Source: an uncultured Dehalococcoidia bacterium (lineage in GTDB: Bacteria > Chloroflexota > Dehalococcoidia > Lucifugimonadales > CAJWER01). Taken from it: 64,000 nucleotides of DNA. The stretch covers positions 2,276,943-2,340,942 of the forward strand of contig OY282442.1 of assembly GCA_958296115.1 (NCBI GenBank), written 5' to 3'. A program made the position numbers and the translations under genes. Below the pieces are notes generated by a model that saw nothing but the letters and a program-made list of their open reading frames with translations, was not told where the DNA came from and made no database searches. Positions 50,215 through 59,354 of this stretch are shown here, piece by piece (within the stretch, counting starts at the first letter, position 1; the number at the start of each line of letters is the position of its first letter).

Positions 50215-51561
50215 TCAGCCGACGGTCACTCTCCCATACACCACATCCCCATCCACCCGCTCCAGCCTCGTCGGCGTGATTCGGTTGAGCAGGTCTTCCC
50301 CGCTCACGGCCCTGACCCTGACGTAGTTGTCGGTCAAGCCCTCCCACGCCTGCCCGTCGTCCTCGGCGACCTGCCGCTCCCATAGCGTGGGCCGCGTCTC
50401 TCCCAGCATCTTCCGCCGGAACTGCGCCGACTGCCGCGCCGCGAGCCCCAGCAGCCGCTCCATCCTGGCGGCCTTCTCGGCTGGGCCGACCCTATCCGCG
50501 AAATGAGCCGCGCTCGTGCCGGGCCGGACGGAATATGGGAACACGTGCATGGCCGAGAACTGGGCCCGCTCGCAAAGGGCGTGCGTCCGCTCGAAGTCTG
50601 CGTCCGTCTCGCCCGGGAAGCCTGCGATGACGTCTGCCGTAACAGCGGCGCCGGGGACCGCCGCCCGTATCTCCTCGACCGCCTCCAGGTACCGCTCTGC
50701 CGTGTACCGCCTCCTCATTCGGCCCAGGATCTCGTCGCTGCCGCTCTGGAGCGGAAGATGGAAGTGCGGACACAGGCGCGGGTCCGTCCACAGTCTCAGG
50801 AGCCTCGCGTCAATCTCCTGCGGCTGCAGGGACGAGACGCGCAGCCGCTCGACGCTGGTCTCGCCCAGGACGCGCTCTATCAGCCCGGCCAGGTCTATGC
50901 CATCGAGGTCGAACCCATACGAGCCTAGCTGCGTGCCTGTCAGCACAGCCTCCCGGTATCCGCGGGCGGCGCGCTCCTCGATCTGGCCCACGATGACGCT
51001 AGGCGGGACGCTGCGCTCGCGTCCCCTGACCTTTGGCACGATGCAGTAGGCGCAGACCTGGTTGCAGCCCTCCTGTATCTTCACCATCACCCTGGCGCGC
51101 AGAGCGCCGGGCGGCGGCGGGCCGGAGTCCGTCCCCTCGGCGCATGGCGTTCCCGACTCCATGCGCGATTCGGCTACCCTCCGCGCCAGGTCGAGCTTCC
51201 CCCGGTTGCCGACCACCAAGTCTATCTCGGCCATGCCTGCGAGCGCGTCCGGGTCGCGCTCCGCGTAGCAGCCGGTCGCCACTATCGTCGCCTTCGGGTT
51301 GAGCCGTCGCGCGGCCCGCAGTCCGCGGCGCGCCTTCCGGTCCGCGACGTGGGTCACGGTGCAGGTATTCACAACGTACACGTCGGCGCTCTCGCCAGCC
51401 GGGACCAGCCGGAACCCGTGCCGCGCGAAGTCGGCCGCCAGGGCCGTCGAGTCAGCCTGGTTCAGCTTGCACCCGTGGGTCTCGATGGCTACTGTCGGCG
51501 CGCCGCTTGACGCCAATATATCTCCCTGCACGCGAAAACTGGGGTCATGCTCGCCTTTCAT
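50215..51561 (-). CDS. mtaB: tRNA t6A37 methylthiotransferase MtaB
   Basis: A 448-residue radical-SAM enzyme that adds a methylthio group to N6-threonylcarbamoyladenosine-37 in ANN-decoding tRNAs. The radical-SAM cluster is CNQVCAYC (Cys166, 170, 173). The N-terminal cluster cysteines are Cys31 (THGCKLNQ), Cys67 (NTCTVT) and Cys98 (TGCYAERD). The ATHGCKLNQAD type of N-terminus separates MtaB from MiaB. The C-terminal TRAM-like domain has the ending VVYGRVTVG. It uses two [4Fe-4S] clusters. It stands alone on its strand. Confidence 0.93.
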   Translation of the reverse strand: MKGEHDPSFRVQGDILASSGAPTVAIETHGCKLNQADSTALAADFARHGFRLVPAGESADVYVVNTCTVTHVADRKARRGLRAARRLNPKATIVATGCYAERDPDALAGMAEIDLVVGNRGKLDLARRVAESRMESGTPCAEGTDSGPPPPGALRARVMVKIQEGCNQVCAYCIVPKVRGRERSVPPSVIVGQIEERAARGYREAVLTGTQLGSYGFDLDGIDLAGLIERVLGETSVERLRVSSLQPQEIDARLLRLWTDPRLCPHFHLPLQSGSDEILGRMRRRYTAERYLEAVEEIRAAVPGAAVTADVIAGFPGETDADFERTHALCERAQFSAMHVFPYSVRPGTSAAHFADRVGPAEKAARMERLLGLAARQSAQFRRKMLGETRPTLWERQVAEDDGQAWEGLTDNYVRVRAVSGEDLLNRITPTRLERVDGDVVYGRVTVG

Positions 51562-51658
51562 CTACGAACGGCGGCGGGGTGGAGCTGTCTCTTGCTTGCG
51601 AGTCGAGACCTGCTTCCATCGCGAGCCGCCTAGCAACGAGCATTGTGCGACTTGAAGG

Positions 51659-51952
51659 TCAGGACGTATCCCCCATGGGCTCGAAGCTGATCTTCAACCG
51701 AGTGTCGGTGCCCAGCGCGACCTTGCCCAGCGTCTTCGTTGACACGTGAACGCGGCCACTCTCCATGCGAGCGACGACCGACTGCGTCGTCTCCATCCGC
51801 TCGGCGAGTTGGGCTTGGGTGAGTCCGGCGCCGCTTCGGGCGTCAATCACCGAGCGAGCCAACTCGAATTCTGGCCCAAGCTCGGCGTATGCCTCCCGGT
51901 AATCCGGGTCCCGGCTCCACCTCTCGTGCAGGTCGCTAACTTTGCTCATCAT
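51659..51952 (-). CDS. higA: HigA-like antitoxin (XRE helix-turn-helix)
   Basis: A 97-residue protein with an XRE-type helix-turn-helix: ARSGAGLTQAQLAERMETTQ followed by SVVARMESGR. The C-terminal strand VALGTDTRLKISFEP is typical of HigA. It overlaps the toxin gene stop/start by 4 nt (ATGA) and so is translated after the toxin, the reverse order common for higBA. It should bind HigB and repress the operon. Confidence 0.88.
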   Translation of the reverse strand: MMSKVSDLHERWSRDPDYREAYAELGPEFELARSVIDARSGAGLTQAQLAERMETTQSVVARMESGRVHVSTKTLGKVALGTDTRLKISFEPMGDTS

Positions 51953-52272
51953 TGCACCGCCTTGGCGCGCTGTAATGCCAGATCAATCTCATGTCGTGGC
52001 GTTTTCCGGGTCTTTTTGACGAAAACCCGAACCACCACGACCCGTTTGTCTCGAACGGTGACATACAGCGCGCGGGATAATCCATCCTGGCCTTTCATGC
52101 GCATTTCCCAGAGCGGGCCTGTCAAAGGCCTTACATGGGGGGCGCTGACCCTATCCAACCCGACCGCCGTTATCAATTCACTGATGCGCGCGAACCGGGC
52201 ACGCATATCGCTAGGCAAAGAGTCAAGCTCCTTGTCCACGGTCGCGTTCAGGGTCTCTACAGTCCAAGTCAT
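51949..52272 (-). CDS. higB: HigB/RelE-like toxin (Gp49 family)
   Basis: A 107-residue protein of the phage-derived Gp49/HigB toxin family. The pattern HVRPLTGPLWEMRMKGQDGL followed by SRALYVTVRDKRVVVVRVFV and KKTRKTPRHEI is characteristic. Such toxins cleave mRNA on the ribosome. It is the first gene of the pair and has a strong promoter about 50 nt upstream. TGGAGGAATGAACA precedes the ATG. Confidence 0.88.
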   Translation of the reverse strand: MTWTVETLNATVDKELDSLPSDMRARFARISELITAVGLDRVSAPHVRPLTGPLWEMRMKGQDGLSRALYVTVRDKRVVVVRVFVKKTRKTPRHEIDLALQRAKAVQ

Positions 52273-52322
52273 TGTTCATTCCTCCACAAATTGGAATCGG
52301 AAGCCAGAATTCCCGAACACAC

Positions 52323-52351
52323 AATATAGCAGATGTGATATGCCCATGCAA
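52323..52351 (-). promoter_or_regulatory. extended -10 promoter of higBA
   Basis: TTGCAT, a 17-nt spacer ending in TGC, and TATATT on the minus strand. The core is the same as in the nuoABCD promoter. Confidence 0.62.
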
Positions 52352-52394
52352 GAGAGACCCGAGAACTGAATCTACCAATCGAATCCCTGATCCA

Positions 52395-52433
52395 GGAACA
52401 GACCCTCCCGTACTGGCCGGGAGGGCCTGTTCC
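52395..52433 (-). terminator. hairpin terminator of the binding-protein gene
   Basis: GGAACAGACCCTCCCG pairs with CGGGAGGGCCTGTTCC around a 7-nt loop; one position pairs as G-U or mismatches by strand. It lies just downstream of the solute-binding-protein stop. No long T-run follows on the minus strand, so it may also work as an mRNA-stabilising stem. Confidence 0.6.
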
Positions 52434-52464
52434 CCTTGTCATTCTCCCAATGGGGAATGGTTCG

Positions 52465-54753
52465 CTAGTCCAGGATGTTGTCGATGCCGTCTTGGAAGTA
52501 GTAGAGCTCGCCGTACCAGCCCACCACGTCAGCCACGTGGGTCTCTGGGACGTTCAGGAAGTTGTTCCTGCTGATTATCGTGCCCCTCCAGAACCCGGAG
52601 TGGGCTATCAGGATGTTGTAGTACTTCTCTTCGGCGTGGAGGCGGAACACCTCCTTGCCAATCTCGATTCGCTCAGGCGACAGCCTCGCAAATCCCTTGC
52701 CCCTGTGCCAGTTGTCATTCAGCCAGGCGATGGTACCCGTCGGGTCGGCCGGGTACGTGTCCGCCGGCGCCGGCGGCTCCCATATCGGGCTCTGCTCGCA
52801 GTCGCAGCGCGGCTGGTAACCGCCCTCCATGGGCGTCGCGCCGTTTGGCCCGCGCTTCATGCTGCGCGGCAGGTCCCCGATGTCCGGCGTGAACGCCGGG
52901 CCGGCGCCGGTCGCGCAGCACCGCGTCCAGCTGGAGAACCACGGGTTAGCGCCGTAGTTGCCCACCACCCGGAGGGTCGAGATCGCCTCCTTGCCCGGAT
53001 AGGTCAGGGTCCAGGGCGCGTTCATCGGCTTGGACGGCATGTCGATCCCAACGTCGGCGAAGTAATCGACCAGCAGCTCCGCGGACTTGTCTCCATTGCC
53101 CAGCTCGGCCAGGTTGAGGAAGCTGAGACGCTCCCCAGAGCCGTCGGTCCTCAGCCTGAAGCCATCTGCGTCCCTAGCGGTCAGGCCAAGGCCGTCCAGC
53201 AGCTGGTTCGCCTTGTCCGGGTCGTACTCCGTGTTGTGGAAGGCGGCCGTGTCGCCCGGATAGTAGGGCGTGCTCGGATGGGGCGCCCAGTTCTTGGGCA
53301 CGCCGAGCCCGAGGAACACGGTGTCGTTGATAGAGACCCGGTCCATCGCCAGCGACAGAGCGTTACGGAAATCCTTGGACCGCATCCACTTGCCCGTCTC
53401 GGGGTCCTGGTTGCATGTCTGGCAGATGATCATGCCCATGTCGCCAGGGCCGGGCAGCGGCCATAGCTTGATGTTGAAGTCGCCCCGGTCCATGTTGCTC
53501 CGGTAGAGCGGCAACTCCTCGAGTCGGAAGTCCCGCCCGTGCAGGTCCGTCTCTCCGGCCATGCTGCGGAATACGCCGACCTCCCTGCTCTCTACCCGGA
53601 GCGAGTCCACGCCGTCCAGGTAGGGAAGCTGGTTGCCCTCCGGGTCCACCTCGAAGAAGAATGGGTTGGAGCGCCAGGTCGAGAGAGTATCGGACTCGGA
53701 CGTCAGCACGAACGGCCCCATCACCGGCAGCTCGACGTGTGTGCTCTGGTTGTTCTTGACACCCCACAGCCTGAGCCAGTCCCCCGTCTCCTCATCTGCG
53801 ATCATCTGCTTGAGCTTGTCCGCGTCGGCGTAGTCCTCGTGGAACTGCTTCATGTAGTGCGCCGGCGCGTAGAAGCAGAAGTAGAAGGACGTGCAGCGGG
53901 AGCCGGGCCGGACCTCGCCCTCCATCAGCGTGAAGTCGGGAGTGTCCCAGGTCAGCGTCCATCGCTCGTCGTCTATGATGGCGAACTGTATGAGGTTGCC
54001 GGTCACCGAGTCGATCCACTGGGTCTGTGGGGTCTCGTGGAGCCTCTTGTCTAGGTTTACGTCCTCCCAAGCGAACCGGATGTCCTCCATCGTCATGGGA
54101 GCCCCGTCCGACCAATTGAGTCCCTTCCGATTGCGGAAGGTATAGACCCTGCCATCGTCGCTGATTTCGTAGAAGCCCACGTGGGGCAGGTGCTGTATCT
54201 CGTTCGCGTTCTTCTTGTCCCAGTACATCCGGTTGCTGGGGCCGCCGCCCGTCGAGGTGATCCTCTGACGGCCGCCGTAGATGCCAATGCCGTGAGGTCC
54301 CTGAACCACCTTGACCTCTTCGGGCAGCCGCTCCTCGACCGGGGGCAGCTGGCCCTGCCTCACCATCTCGGCGAACCTGGGGTTCTCGTTGAACTCGGTG
54401 GGCCTGGGCCCTGTGTACACGTAGTCCCAATATACCCCCGGCTGCTGCGGGGGAGCCTGGTACTTGAAGTCCTCCTCGGCCTTCCCCATCACGGGCGCCG
54501 CAGCCGCGGCAATCGGCGCCGCCGTAGGCTGCTGAACCGCCGCCTGGCCGGCCATCGAGTCCGGCGCCTTCGTGGGCTCGGCCATCGCCGCGGGCGCCGC
54601 CGTGGGAGCTGTTTGGGCGGGCGCCGCGGGCGAGGTCTTGGCCGTATCGGTATCCGTCTCTTCGTCGGCGCCGCCGCACGCAAGCGCCGCCGCGAACGCT
54701 ATCGCCAGCGCGAGAGCCAGCGCCGAACGCCATACTCTTTTCGTATTCGGCAT
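52465..54753 (-). CDS. family 5 extracellular solute-binding lipoprotein
   Basis: A 762-residue periplasmic-type binding protein for an Opp/Dpp-like importer. It has a lipoprotein signal (AIAFAAALACGG, Cys26), then an Ala/Pro/Thr-rich linker (about 35-90). The binding fold starts with VKVVQGPHGIGIYGG and contains WSDGAPMTMEDIRFAWEDV, a family landmark. The length is greater than the usual ~550. It has its own promoter and a closing hairpin, and no permease is adjacent. It may serve the OppC-DppD-DppF genes at 40.7-44.0 kb. Ligands could be peptides or oligosaccharides. Confidence 0.9.
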   Translation of the reverse strand: MPNTKRVWRSALALALAIAFAAALACGGADEETDTDTAKTSPAAPAQTAPTAAPAAMAEPTKAPDSMAGQAAVQQPTAAPIAAAAAPVMGKAEEDFKYQAPPQQPGVYWDYVYTGPRPTEFNENPRFAEMVRQGQLPPVEERLPEEVKVVQGPHGIGIYGGRQRITSTGGGPSNRMYWDKKNANEIQHLPHVGFYEISDDGRVYTFRNRKGLNWSDGAPMTMEDIRFAWEDVNLDKRLHETPQTQWIDSVTGNLIQFAIIDDERWTLTWDTPDFTLMEGEVRPGSRCTSFYFCFYAPAHYMKQFHEDYADADKLKQMIADEETGDWLRLWGVKNNQSTHVELPVMGPFVLTSESDTLSTWRSNPFFFEVDPEGNQLPYLDGVDSLRVESREVGVFRSMAGETDLHGRDFRLEELPLYRSNMDRGDFNIKLWPLPGPGDMGMIICQTCNQDPETGKWMRSKDFRNALSLAMDRVSINDTVFLGLGVPKNWAPHPSTPYYPGDTAAFHNTEYDPDKANQLLDGLGLTARDADGFRLRTDGSGERLSFLNLAELGNGDKSAELLVDYFADVGIDMPSKPMNAPWTLTYPGKEAISTLRVVGNYGANPWFSSWTRCCATGAGPAFTPDIGDLPRSMKRGPNGATPMEGGYQPRCDCEQSPIWEPPAPADTYPADPTGTIAWLNDNWHRGKGFARLSPERIEIGKEVFRLHAEEKYYNILIAHSGFWRGTIISRNNFLNVPETHVADVVGWYGELYYFQDGIDNILD

Positions 54754-54781
54754 ACCTTACGCCTCCTCTGTTGCGGTCTCC

Positions 54782-54826
54782 GCCGCAGGATGCGGCATTT
54801 GTAGCACAATACGTGTATCAAGTCAA
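54782..54826 (-). promoter_or_regulatory. extended -10 promoter and leader hairpin of the binding-protein gene
   Basis: TTGACT (54821-54826), a 17-nt spacer ending in TGC and TACAAA (54798-54803) on the minus strand. The probable start is followed at once by a GCCGCA/TGCGGC stem (54782-54796), which may stabilise the transcript's 5' end. GAGGAGGCG lies just before the start codon. Confidence 0.6.
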
Positions 54827-54993
54827 AACATCACGGCGTTGAGCGGCCGGTCGATAATGGACACCAATCGGTGAAAGGACCGAGTGGTTGCCGTCTATGC
54901 GGATTCGCCTCTATGCTATGGCTGCGTCGGAGGAGATCGCGAAGGGCGGGCGGCGCGGGTCGTCATCCTGGTGAGCGTGGAGGTTAGAGTGTC

Positions 54994-55749
54994 ATGAGGG
55001 TCTTGATAACGGGGGCGGCTGGGTTGATTGGGGGAGCGCTGCGTGGGGCGCTGACCGGGCACGAGCTTTGCGGGTTGGACGTGCGGACGGTGGATGGGTT
55101 CGACTCGGCGGTTGGTGATATTTCGGACATGGGGGCGATTCGGCCGGCGTTCGAGGGCGTGGACGCCGTGGTCCACCTGGCGGCGTCGCCCTCGTCGAGC
55201 GCGCCTTGGGAGAGCGTTATCGGGAACAATATCGTGGGGACGTACAACGTGTTCGAGGCGGCGAGGCAGGCGGGCGTGGGGCGTGTGGTATTTGCGAGCT
55301 CGAATCACGTGACAGGAATGTACGAGCGCGATGAGCCGTATGCTTCGATAGTGGCGGGTCGGTACGAGGGGCTGGAGCCGGGCGGGTACGCGACTATCGA
55401 TCACCGCGTTCCGATACGGCCGGACGGGTATTACGGGGTGTCGAAGCAGTACGGGGAGTCGCTGGGGCGGTACTATTTCGAGGAGCATGGGATGGAATTC
55501 GCGTGCCTGCGAATCGGGTCGGTGAATCGGCGGGACAGCCCGCTGGTTGGCGTTCGGGCGTTTGCGACGTGGTGCTCTCACCGCGACCTGGCGCAGCTGG
55601 TCCAGCGGTCGCTGGACGCGGAGGCGCTGGGGTTCGAGATATTCTACGGCGTGTCAGGGAACAGGTGGAGGTTCTGGGACATTGAGCGAGCGCGTGAGCG
55701 CGTGGGGTACAGCCCGAAGGATGACGCGGAGAGGTATCGGGGGAGTTGA
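54994..55749 (+). CDS. NAD-dependent epimerase/dehydratase (uronate dehydrogenase-like)
   Basis: A 251-residue extended SDR enzyme. The nucleotide loop is LITGAAGLIGGAL (4-16), and the active site is YYGVSKQYGE with an upstream serine in FASSNHVTG. The short size, and the RPDGYYGVSKQYGESLGRYY segment with NRRDSPLV following, resemble uronate dehydrogenases, which oxidise glucuronate or galacturonate to aldarolactones. Next to it are acetoacetyl-CoA synthetase, an enolase-family dehydratase and SMP-30, which fits an aldarate route. This is inference; only the SDR fold is certain. Confidence 0.82.
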   Translation: MRVLITGAAGLIGGALRGALTGHELCGLDVRTVDGFDSAVGDISDMGAIRPAFEGVDAVVHLAASPSSSAPWESVIGNNIVGTYNVFEAARQAGVGRVVFASSNHVTGMYERDEPYASIVAGRYEGLEPGGYATIDHRVPIRPDGYYGVSKQYGESLGRYYFEEHGMEFACLRIGSVNRRDSPLVGVRAFATWCSHRDLAQLVQRSLDAEALGFEIFYGVSGNRWRFWDIERARERVGYSPKDDAERYRGS

Positions 55750-55750
55750 T

Positions 55751-57760
55751 TTGAGGACGCCTGGTCCAGTCGTGGAGAGGGAGTTGTTGTGGGAGCCTTC
55801 GGAGGCGCGGAAGGCGGGGTCGAACCTGGCCCGATACATGGGGTGGCTTGGGGAGGCGAAGGGGCTGAGGTTCGAGGGGTATGACGACCTCTGGCGGTGG
55901 TCGGTGGATGACTTGGATGGGTTTTGGAGGTCTGCCTGGGAGTATTTCGGAGTGATGGCGGACTGGCCGGATGAGAGTGAGGGTTCTGGCGGGATGAGCG
56001 GGCGTCCGGCAGTTCGCGGGGAGATGCCTGGGGCTCGGTGGTTCGATGGTTCGCGGCTGAATTACGCGGAGCGCGCGTTGCGGAGGGGGGACGGCCATGC
56101 GGCGCTGCTCTCGAAGTCGGAGCTGAGGCCGCTGGAGGCGACGTCCTACAAGGAGTTGCGCGAGCGTGTGGGAGCCGTGGCGGCTGGCCTGCGCCGGCTG
56201 GGGGTTGGGCGGGGGGACCGCGTGGCGGCGCTGATGCCGAACATACCGGAGACAGTGATAGTGCTTCTTGCGACGGCGAGCTTGGGCGCGGTGTGGTCGG
56301 CATGCTCGCCTGAGTTCGGGGTTCGGAGCGTGGCGGAGCGGTTTCGGCAGATCGAGCCGAAGGTCATGCTGGCGGTGGACGGGTATCGGTACGGCGGGCG
56401 GGACTTTCATCGGCTGGATGCGGTCGCGGAGATACAGGCGCAGCTGCCGGGGCTGTCGCGGACGGTGGTATTGCCGTACCTGTCTGAGTGTCCGGACCTG
56501 TGCGGGCTGCAATCAGTGATGTCGTGGGATGAGCTGGAGTCTGAGCCGTGTGGATTGGAGTTCACGCGGGTCCCGTTCGATCATCCGCTGTGGGTCCTGT
56601 ACTCGTCGGGAACTACGGGACTTCCGAAGCCGATAGTGCAAGGGCACGGCGGAATACTGTTGGAGCACCTGAAGGCGCTGTCGCTGCACATTGACCTGAA
56701 GGGGGACGACCGCTTCTTCTGGTTCACGACGACGGGGTGGATGATGTGGAACTTCCTGGTTGGGGGGCTGCTGCACGGGGTAACTGCGGTACTGTACGAC
56801 GGGGACCCTGCCTATCCGGACATGGATACGCTGTGGAGGTTCGCGGAGGAATCGGGGCTGACGTATTTCGGCACGGCGGCGCCCTTCATACAGGCGTGCA
56901 TGAAGGCTGGGACGGAGCCGGGGCGCGACTTCGACACGTCGCGGATCCGAAGCGTAGGCTCGACGGGTTCGCCGTTGCCGCCGGAGGGCTTCAGGTGGGT
57001 CTATGAGAAGGTTGGGCCGGACCTGCTGCTGGCCTCCTTCAGCGGCGGGACGGACCTATGCACGGGGTTCGTGGGTTCGTGCGAGCTGCTGCCGGTCCGG
57101 GCGGGTGAGATACAGCGCCGGTGCCTCGGGGCGCAGGTCTCGGCATACGACGCGGCGGGACGCCCGGTGGTGGGCGAGGTGGGTGAGTTGGTTATCACGA
57201 AGCCGATGCCGTCCATGCCGGTCTATTTTTGGGGCGACGAGGGTGGGAAGCGTTACAGGGAGAGCTATTTCGACGCGTTTCCGGGAGTGTGGCGTCACGG
57301 CGACTGGATCAAGGTTACGGAGGAGGGGTCGTGCGTGATATACGGGCGCTCGGACTCGACGTTGAACCGGGGCGGCGTGCGTATGGGGACGAGCGAGTTC
57401 TACAGGGTGGTGGAGGAGATGGACGAGGTGCTCGACAGCCTGGTGGTGGATACGGGCGGGGTGGACGGGGGCGGTCGGCTGCTGCTGTTCGTGGCGCTGC
57501 GGGAAGGAGTTGAGCTGGACGACGGGCTGCGGTCGGCGATTGCGGGGCGTCTGCGGTCGCAGCTATCGCCGCGGCACACCGCTGACGAGATATACGCGGT
57601 CGAGACTATCCCAAAGACGTTGAACGGCAAGAAGATGGAGAAGCCCGTGAAGAGGATACTGGCTGGGGAGCCGATTTCGGCGGCGGTGAGCTTGGACGCT
57701 ATGAGCAACCCGGAGTCGCTGGAGTTCTTCGCGGCGCTGGCGGGTCAGGCGACGCGGTAG
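55751..57760 (+). CDS. aacS: acetoacetate-CoA ligase
   Basis: A 669-residue AMP-forming ligase that activates acetoacetate to acetoacetyl-CoA. It has the ATP motif LYSSGTTGLPKPIVQGHGG, the FFWFTTTGWMMWNFLVGGLL segment, the second motif SFSGGTDLCTGF and the C-terminal IPKTLNGKKMEKPVK with the catalytic lysine. The start is the TTG at 55751, 5 nt after GGGGGAG and one base past the stop of the uronate-dehydrogenase-like gene. Its 3' end overlaps the enolase-family gene on the other strand by 16 bp. Confidence 0.9.
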   Translation: MRTPGPVVERELLWEPSEARKAGSNLARYMGWLGEAKGLRFEGYDDLWRWSVDDLDGFWRSAWEYFGVMADWPDESEGSGGMSGRPAVRGEMPGARWFDGSRLNYAERALRRGDGHAALLSKSELRPLEATSYKELRERVGAVAAGLRRLGVGRGDRVAALMPNIPETVIVLLATASLGAVWSACSPEFGVRSVAERFRQIEPKVMLAVDGYRYGGRDFHRLDAVAEIQAQLPGLSRTVVLPYLSECPDLCGLQSVMSWDELESEPCGLEFTRVPFDHPLWVLYSSGTTGLPKPIVQGHGGILLEHLKALSLHIDLKGDDRFFWFTTTGWMMWNFLVGGLLHGVTAVLYDGDPAYPDMDTLWRFAEESGLTYFGTAAPFIQACMKAGTEPGRDFDTSRIRSVGSTGSPLPPEGFRWVYEKVGPDLLLASFSGGTDLCTGFVGSCELLPVRAGEIQRRCLGAQVSAYDAAGRPVVGEVGELVITKPMPSMPVYFWGDEGGKRYRESYFDAFPGVWRHGDWIKVTEEGSCVIYGRSDSTLNRGGVRMGTSEFYRVVEEMDEVLDSLVVDTGGVDGGGRLLLFVALREGVELDDGLRSAIAGRLRSQLSPRHTADEIYAVETIPKTLNGKKMEKPVKRILAGEPISAAVSLDAMSNPESLEFFAALAGQATR

Positions 57761-58863
57761 CGGTTGAGCAGGTCCATGTTGAGCTCGAAGCCTATGCCTG
57801 GCCGGTCTGGCAAGGTGACGTAACCGTCGGCGTCGGGCCTTAGGACGGGGTGGAACATGTCGGCGCGGAGGGGATCAACCTCGGTTGGGTAGTACTCCAG
57901 GAATTCGCCGTGAGGTACGCCTGCGGCGAGCGGCAGCTGGAGCTCCTGGCAGCCGTGCGGGGCGATGGTTACGTTATGGACTCGCGCCTCGTTTGCGATT
58001 TGTAGGGCGGTATCGTAGCCGGGGCAGATGGTAACGTCCACGTTGAGGATGGAAGCGCCCTCGTGCTCGAGTAGGGTCCGGAAGTGGGCGGCGGTGTATC
58101 CGTTTTCACCGGTGGCGATCTTGACGGACGTGGATTCGGCGAGTCGGCGGTGTTCGTCGTAGTCATGAATGGGCATGGGTTCTTCGAACCAGTAGACGCC
58201 GTATGCTTCCAGGGCTCTTGCGAACCTGATGGAGGATTCGAGGTCGAGGGCGCAGTTGGCGTCCACCATGAGGTCAACGTCGGGGCCTATGGCGTCGCGC
58301 GCGGCCTCGACGCGCTTCACGTCGAGGTCGAATCCGGCGTTGGAGTCTCCGATCTTGATCTTGACGGCGGTGGAGCATAGCTCTTCGACGTTGTATCGGA
58401 GCTCGTCCTGGAGCTCGGGGATGCCCTTGCCCTCGGCGTAGTAGCCGCCTGCTATGTACGTCCTGATGCGGCTCTGCGCGCCGCCAAGGAGCTGGTGTAC
58501 GGACTTGCCGGCGGCTTTGCCCTTTATGTCCCAGCAGGCGATGTTGACGGCTGCGAGGACCTGGGTGTTGAGTCCGGCCGGGCCGAGGATCTTGATCTGC
58601 TTTTCGCCAAGATCGACGGCCAAGCCGGCGGTGTCCAGAGGGTCGCGTCCTATCAGGAGCGGCCTGAAGTAGTCAACGTAGCCCGGCATGAGGCCGAGCG
58701 GCCGTTCGGCGGCGGTGCCGCCGTTCCAGCCGACGCCCGTCAGACCCTCGTCAGTGAAGACGGTAACCTTGTGCAGGCGGCCCGGCCCATAGAGGTGGTT
58801 GCCGTTCCAGATGGCCGGCCGGTCCCACTCGAAGACCTCACTGGTAACGTGAGTGATCTTCAC
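57745..58863 (-). CDS. enolase-superfamily enzyme (mandelate racemase/muconate-lactonising)
   Basis: A 372-residue sugar-acid dehydratase or racemase. The catalytic pair is in VKIKIGD (Lys168, Lys170); metal ligands are Asp201 (VDAN), Glu227 (FEEP) and Glu253 (TGENG); a general-base His303 lies in APHG, with a partner Asp276 (NVDVTICPG). This matches the mandelate-racemase subgroup, which often dehydrates aldonates or galactarate. It starts 3 nt after the zinc-ribbon gene and shares its promoter. The substrate is not certain. Confidence 0.9.
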   Translation of the reverse strand: MKITHVTSEVFEWDRPAIWNGNHLYGPGRLHKVTVFTDEGLTGVGWNGGTAAERPLGLMPGYVDYFRPLLIGRDPLDTAGLAVDLGEKQIKILGPAGLNTQVLAAVNIACWDIKGKAAGKSVHQLLGGAQSRIRTYIAGGYYAEGKGIPELQDELRYNVEELCSTAVKIKIGDSNAGFDLDVKRVEAARDAIGPDVDLMVDANCALDLESSIRFARALEAYGVYWFEEPMPIHDYDEHRRLAESTSVKIATGENGYTAAHFRTLLEHEGASILNVDVTICPGYDTALQIANEARVHNVTIAPHGCQELQLPLAAGVPHGEFLEYYPTEVDPLRADMFHPVLRPDADGYVTLPDRPGIGFELNMDLLNRYRVA

Positions 58864-58866
58864 GTG

Positions 58867-59064
58867 TCAGGCGGCGGGCTGCTTGGCCTTCTGCTTCCTA
58901 GGGCGGCCGGGCCTCTGCCGTCCGATGGGAACCTCGAACGTAGCCCTTGCGGACTGAGTGTGGACGGCGTTGCCACACTGGAGGCACTGCGCGTATTCGC
59001 CGTACATGTCGCGGTTTCGGACCATGTCCCCCTTGCATCTAGGGCATGCCTTGAAGTCAACCAT
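58867..59064 (-). CDS. small zinc-ribbon protein with AT-hook-like tail
   Basis: A 65-residue protein. Two CxxC pairs (Cys7/Cys10 and Cys27/Cys30) form a zinc ribbon, and the C-terminus has RPGRPRKQK, an AT-hook-like segment. The ATG at 59064 with AAGGAGG upstream is chosen; a longer frame has no site. It is the first gene of a unit with the enolase-family enzyme and has a strong promoter. It may be a DNA-binding regulator of the nearby AT-rich intergenic region. Confidence 0.75.
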   Translation of the reverse strand: MVDFKACPRCKGDMVRNRDMYGEYAQCLQCGNAVHTQSARATFEVPIGRQRPGRPRKQKAKQPAA

Positions 59065-59113
59065 ATTTGCGGCCTCCTTGCAGCGTTGGCGGGCCTGTCC
59101 CGCGTGAGGGGAT

Positions 59114-59142
59114 ATTGTACAGGACGCTACGAATTTCGTCAA
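59114..59142 (-). promoter_or_regulatory. promoter of the zinc-ribbon/enolase-family unit
   Basis: TTGACG, a 17-nt spacer and TACAAT on the minus strand, near-consensus at both hexamers. It lies about 50 nt upstream of the ATG. On the other side of the same gap (59225-59285) is an unusually AT-rich tract with a TATAAT at 59260-59265, which may serve the divergent SDR gene. Confidence 0.62.
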
Positions 59143-59354
59143 ATTTCACGCTGCGCCGATGCGTTTGACACAGGGCTTCGAGGGAGTTTATACTTGACAA
59201 TAGGTCTTTGGAGGTATTGACCGCGACCCTGTTGAAGGCGCTTGTTGCGAATTACGTATTATAATCGAATATATTGCACAATTATCGTTGAGGTCATCGG
59301 GCGGGTTCAAGCCAGCCCCTGCGGGCCGGACAGGGAGCGCGGAGAGGCGGCGGC

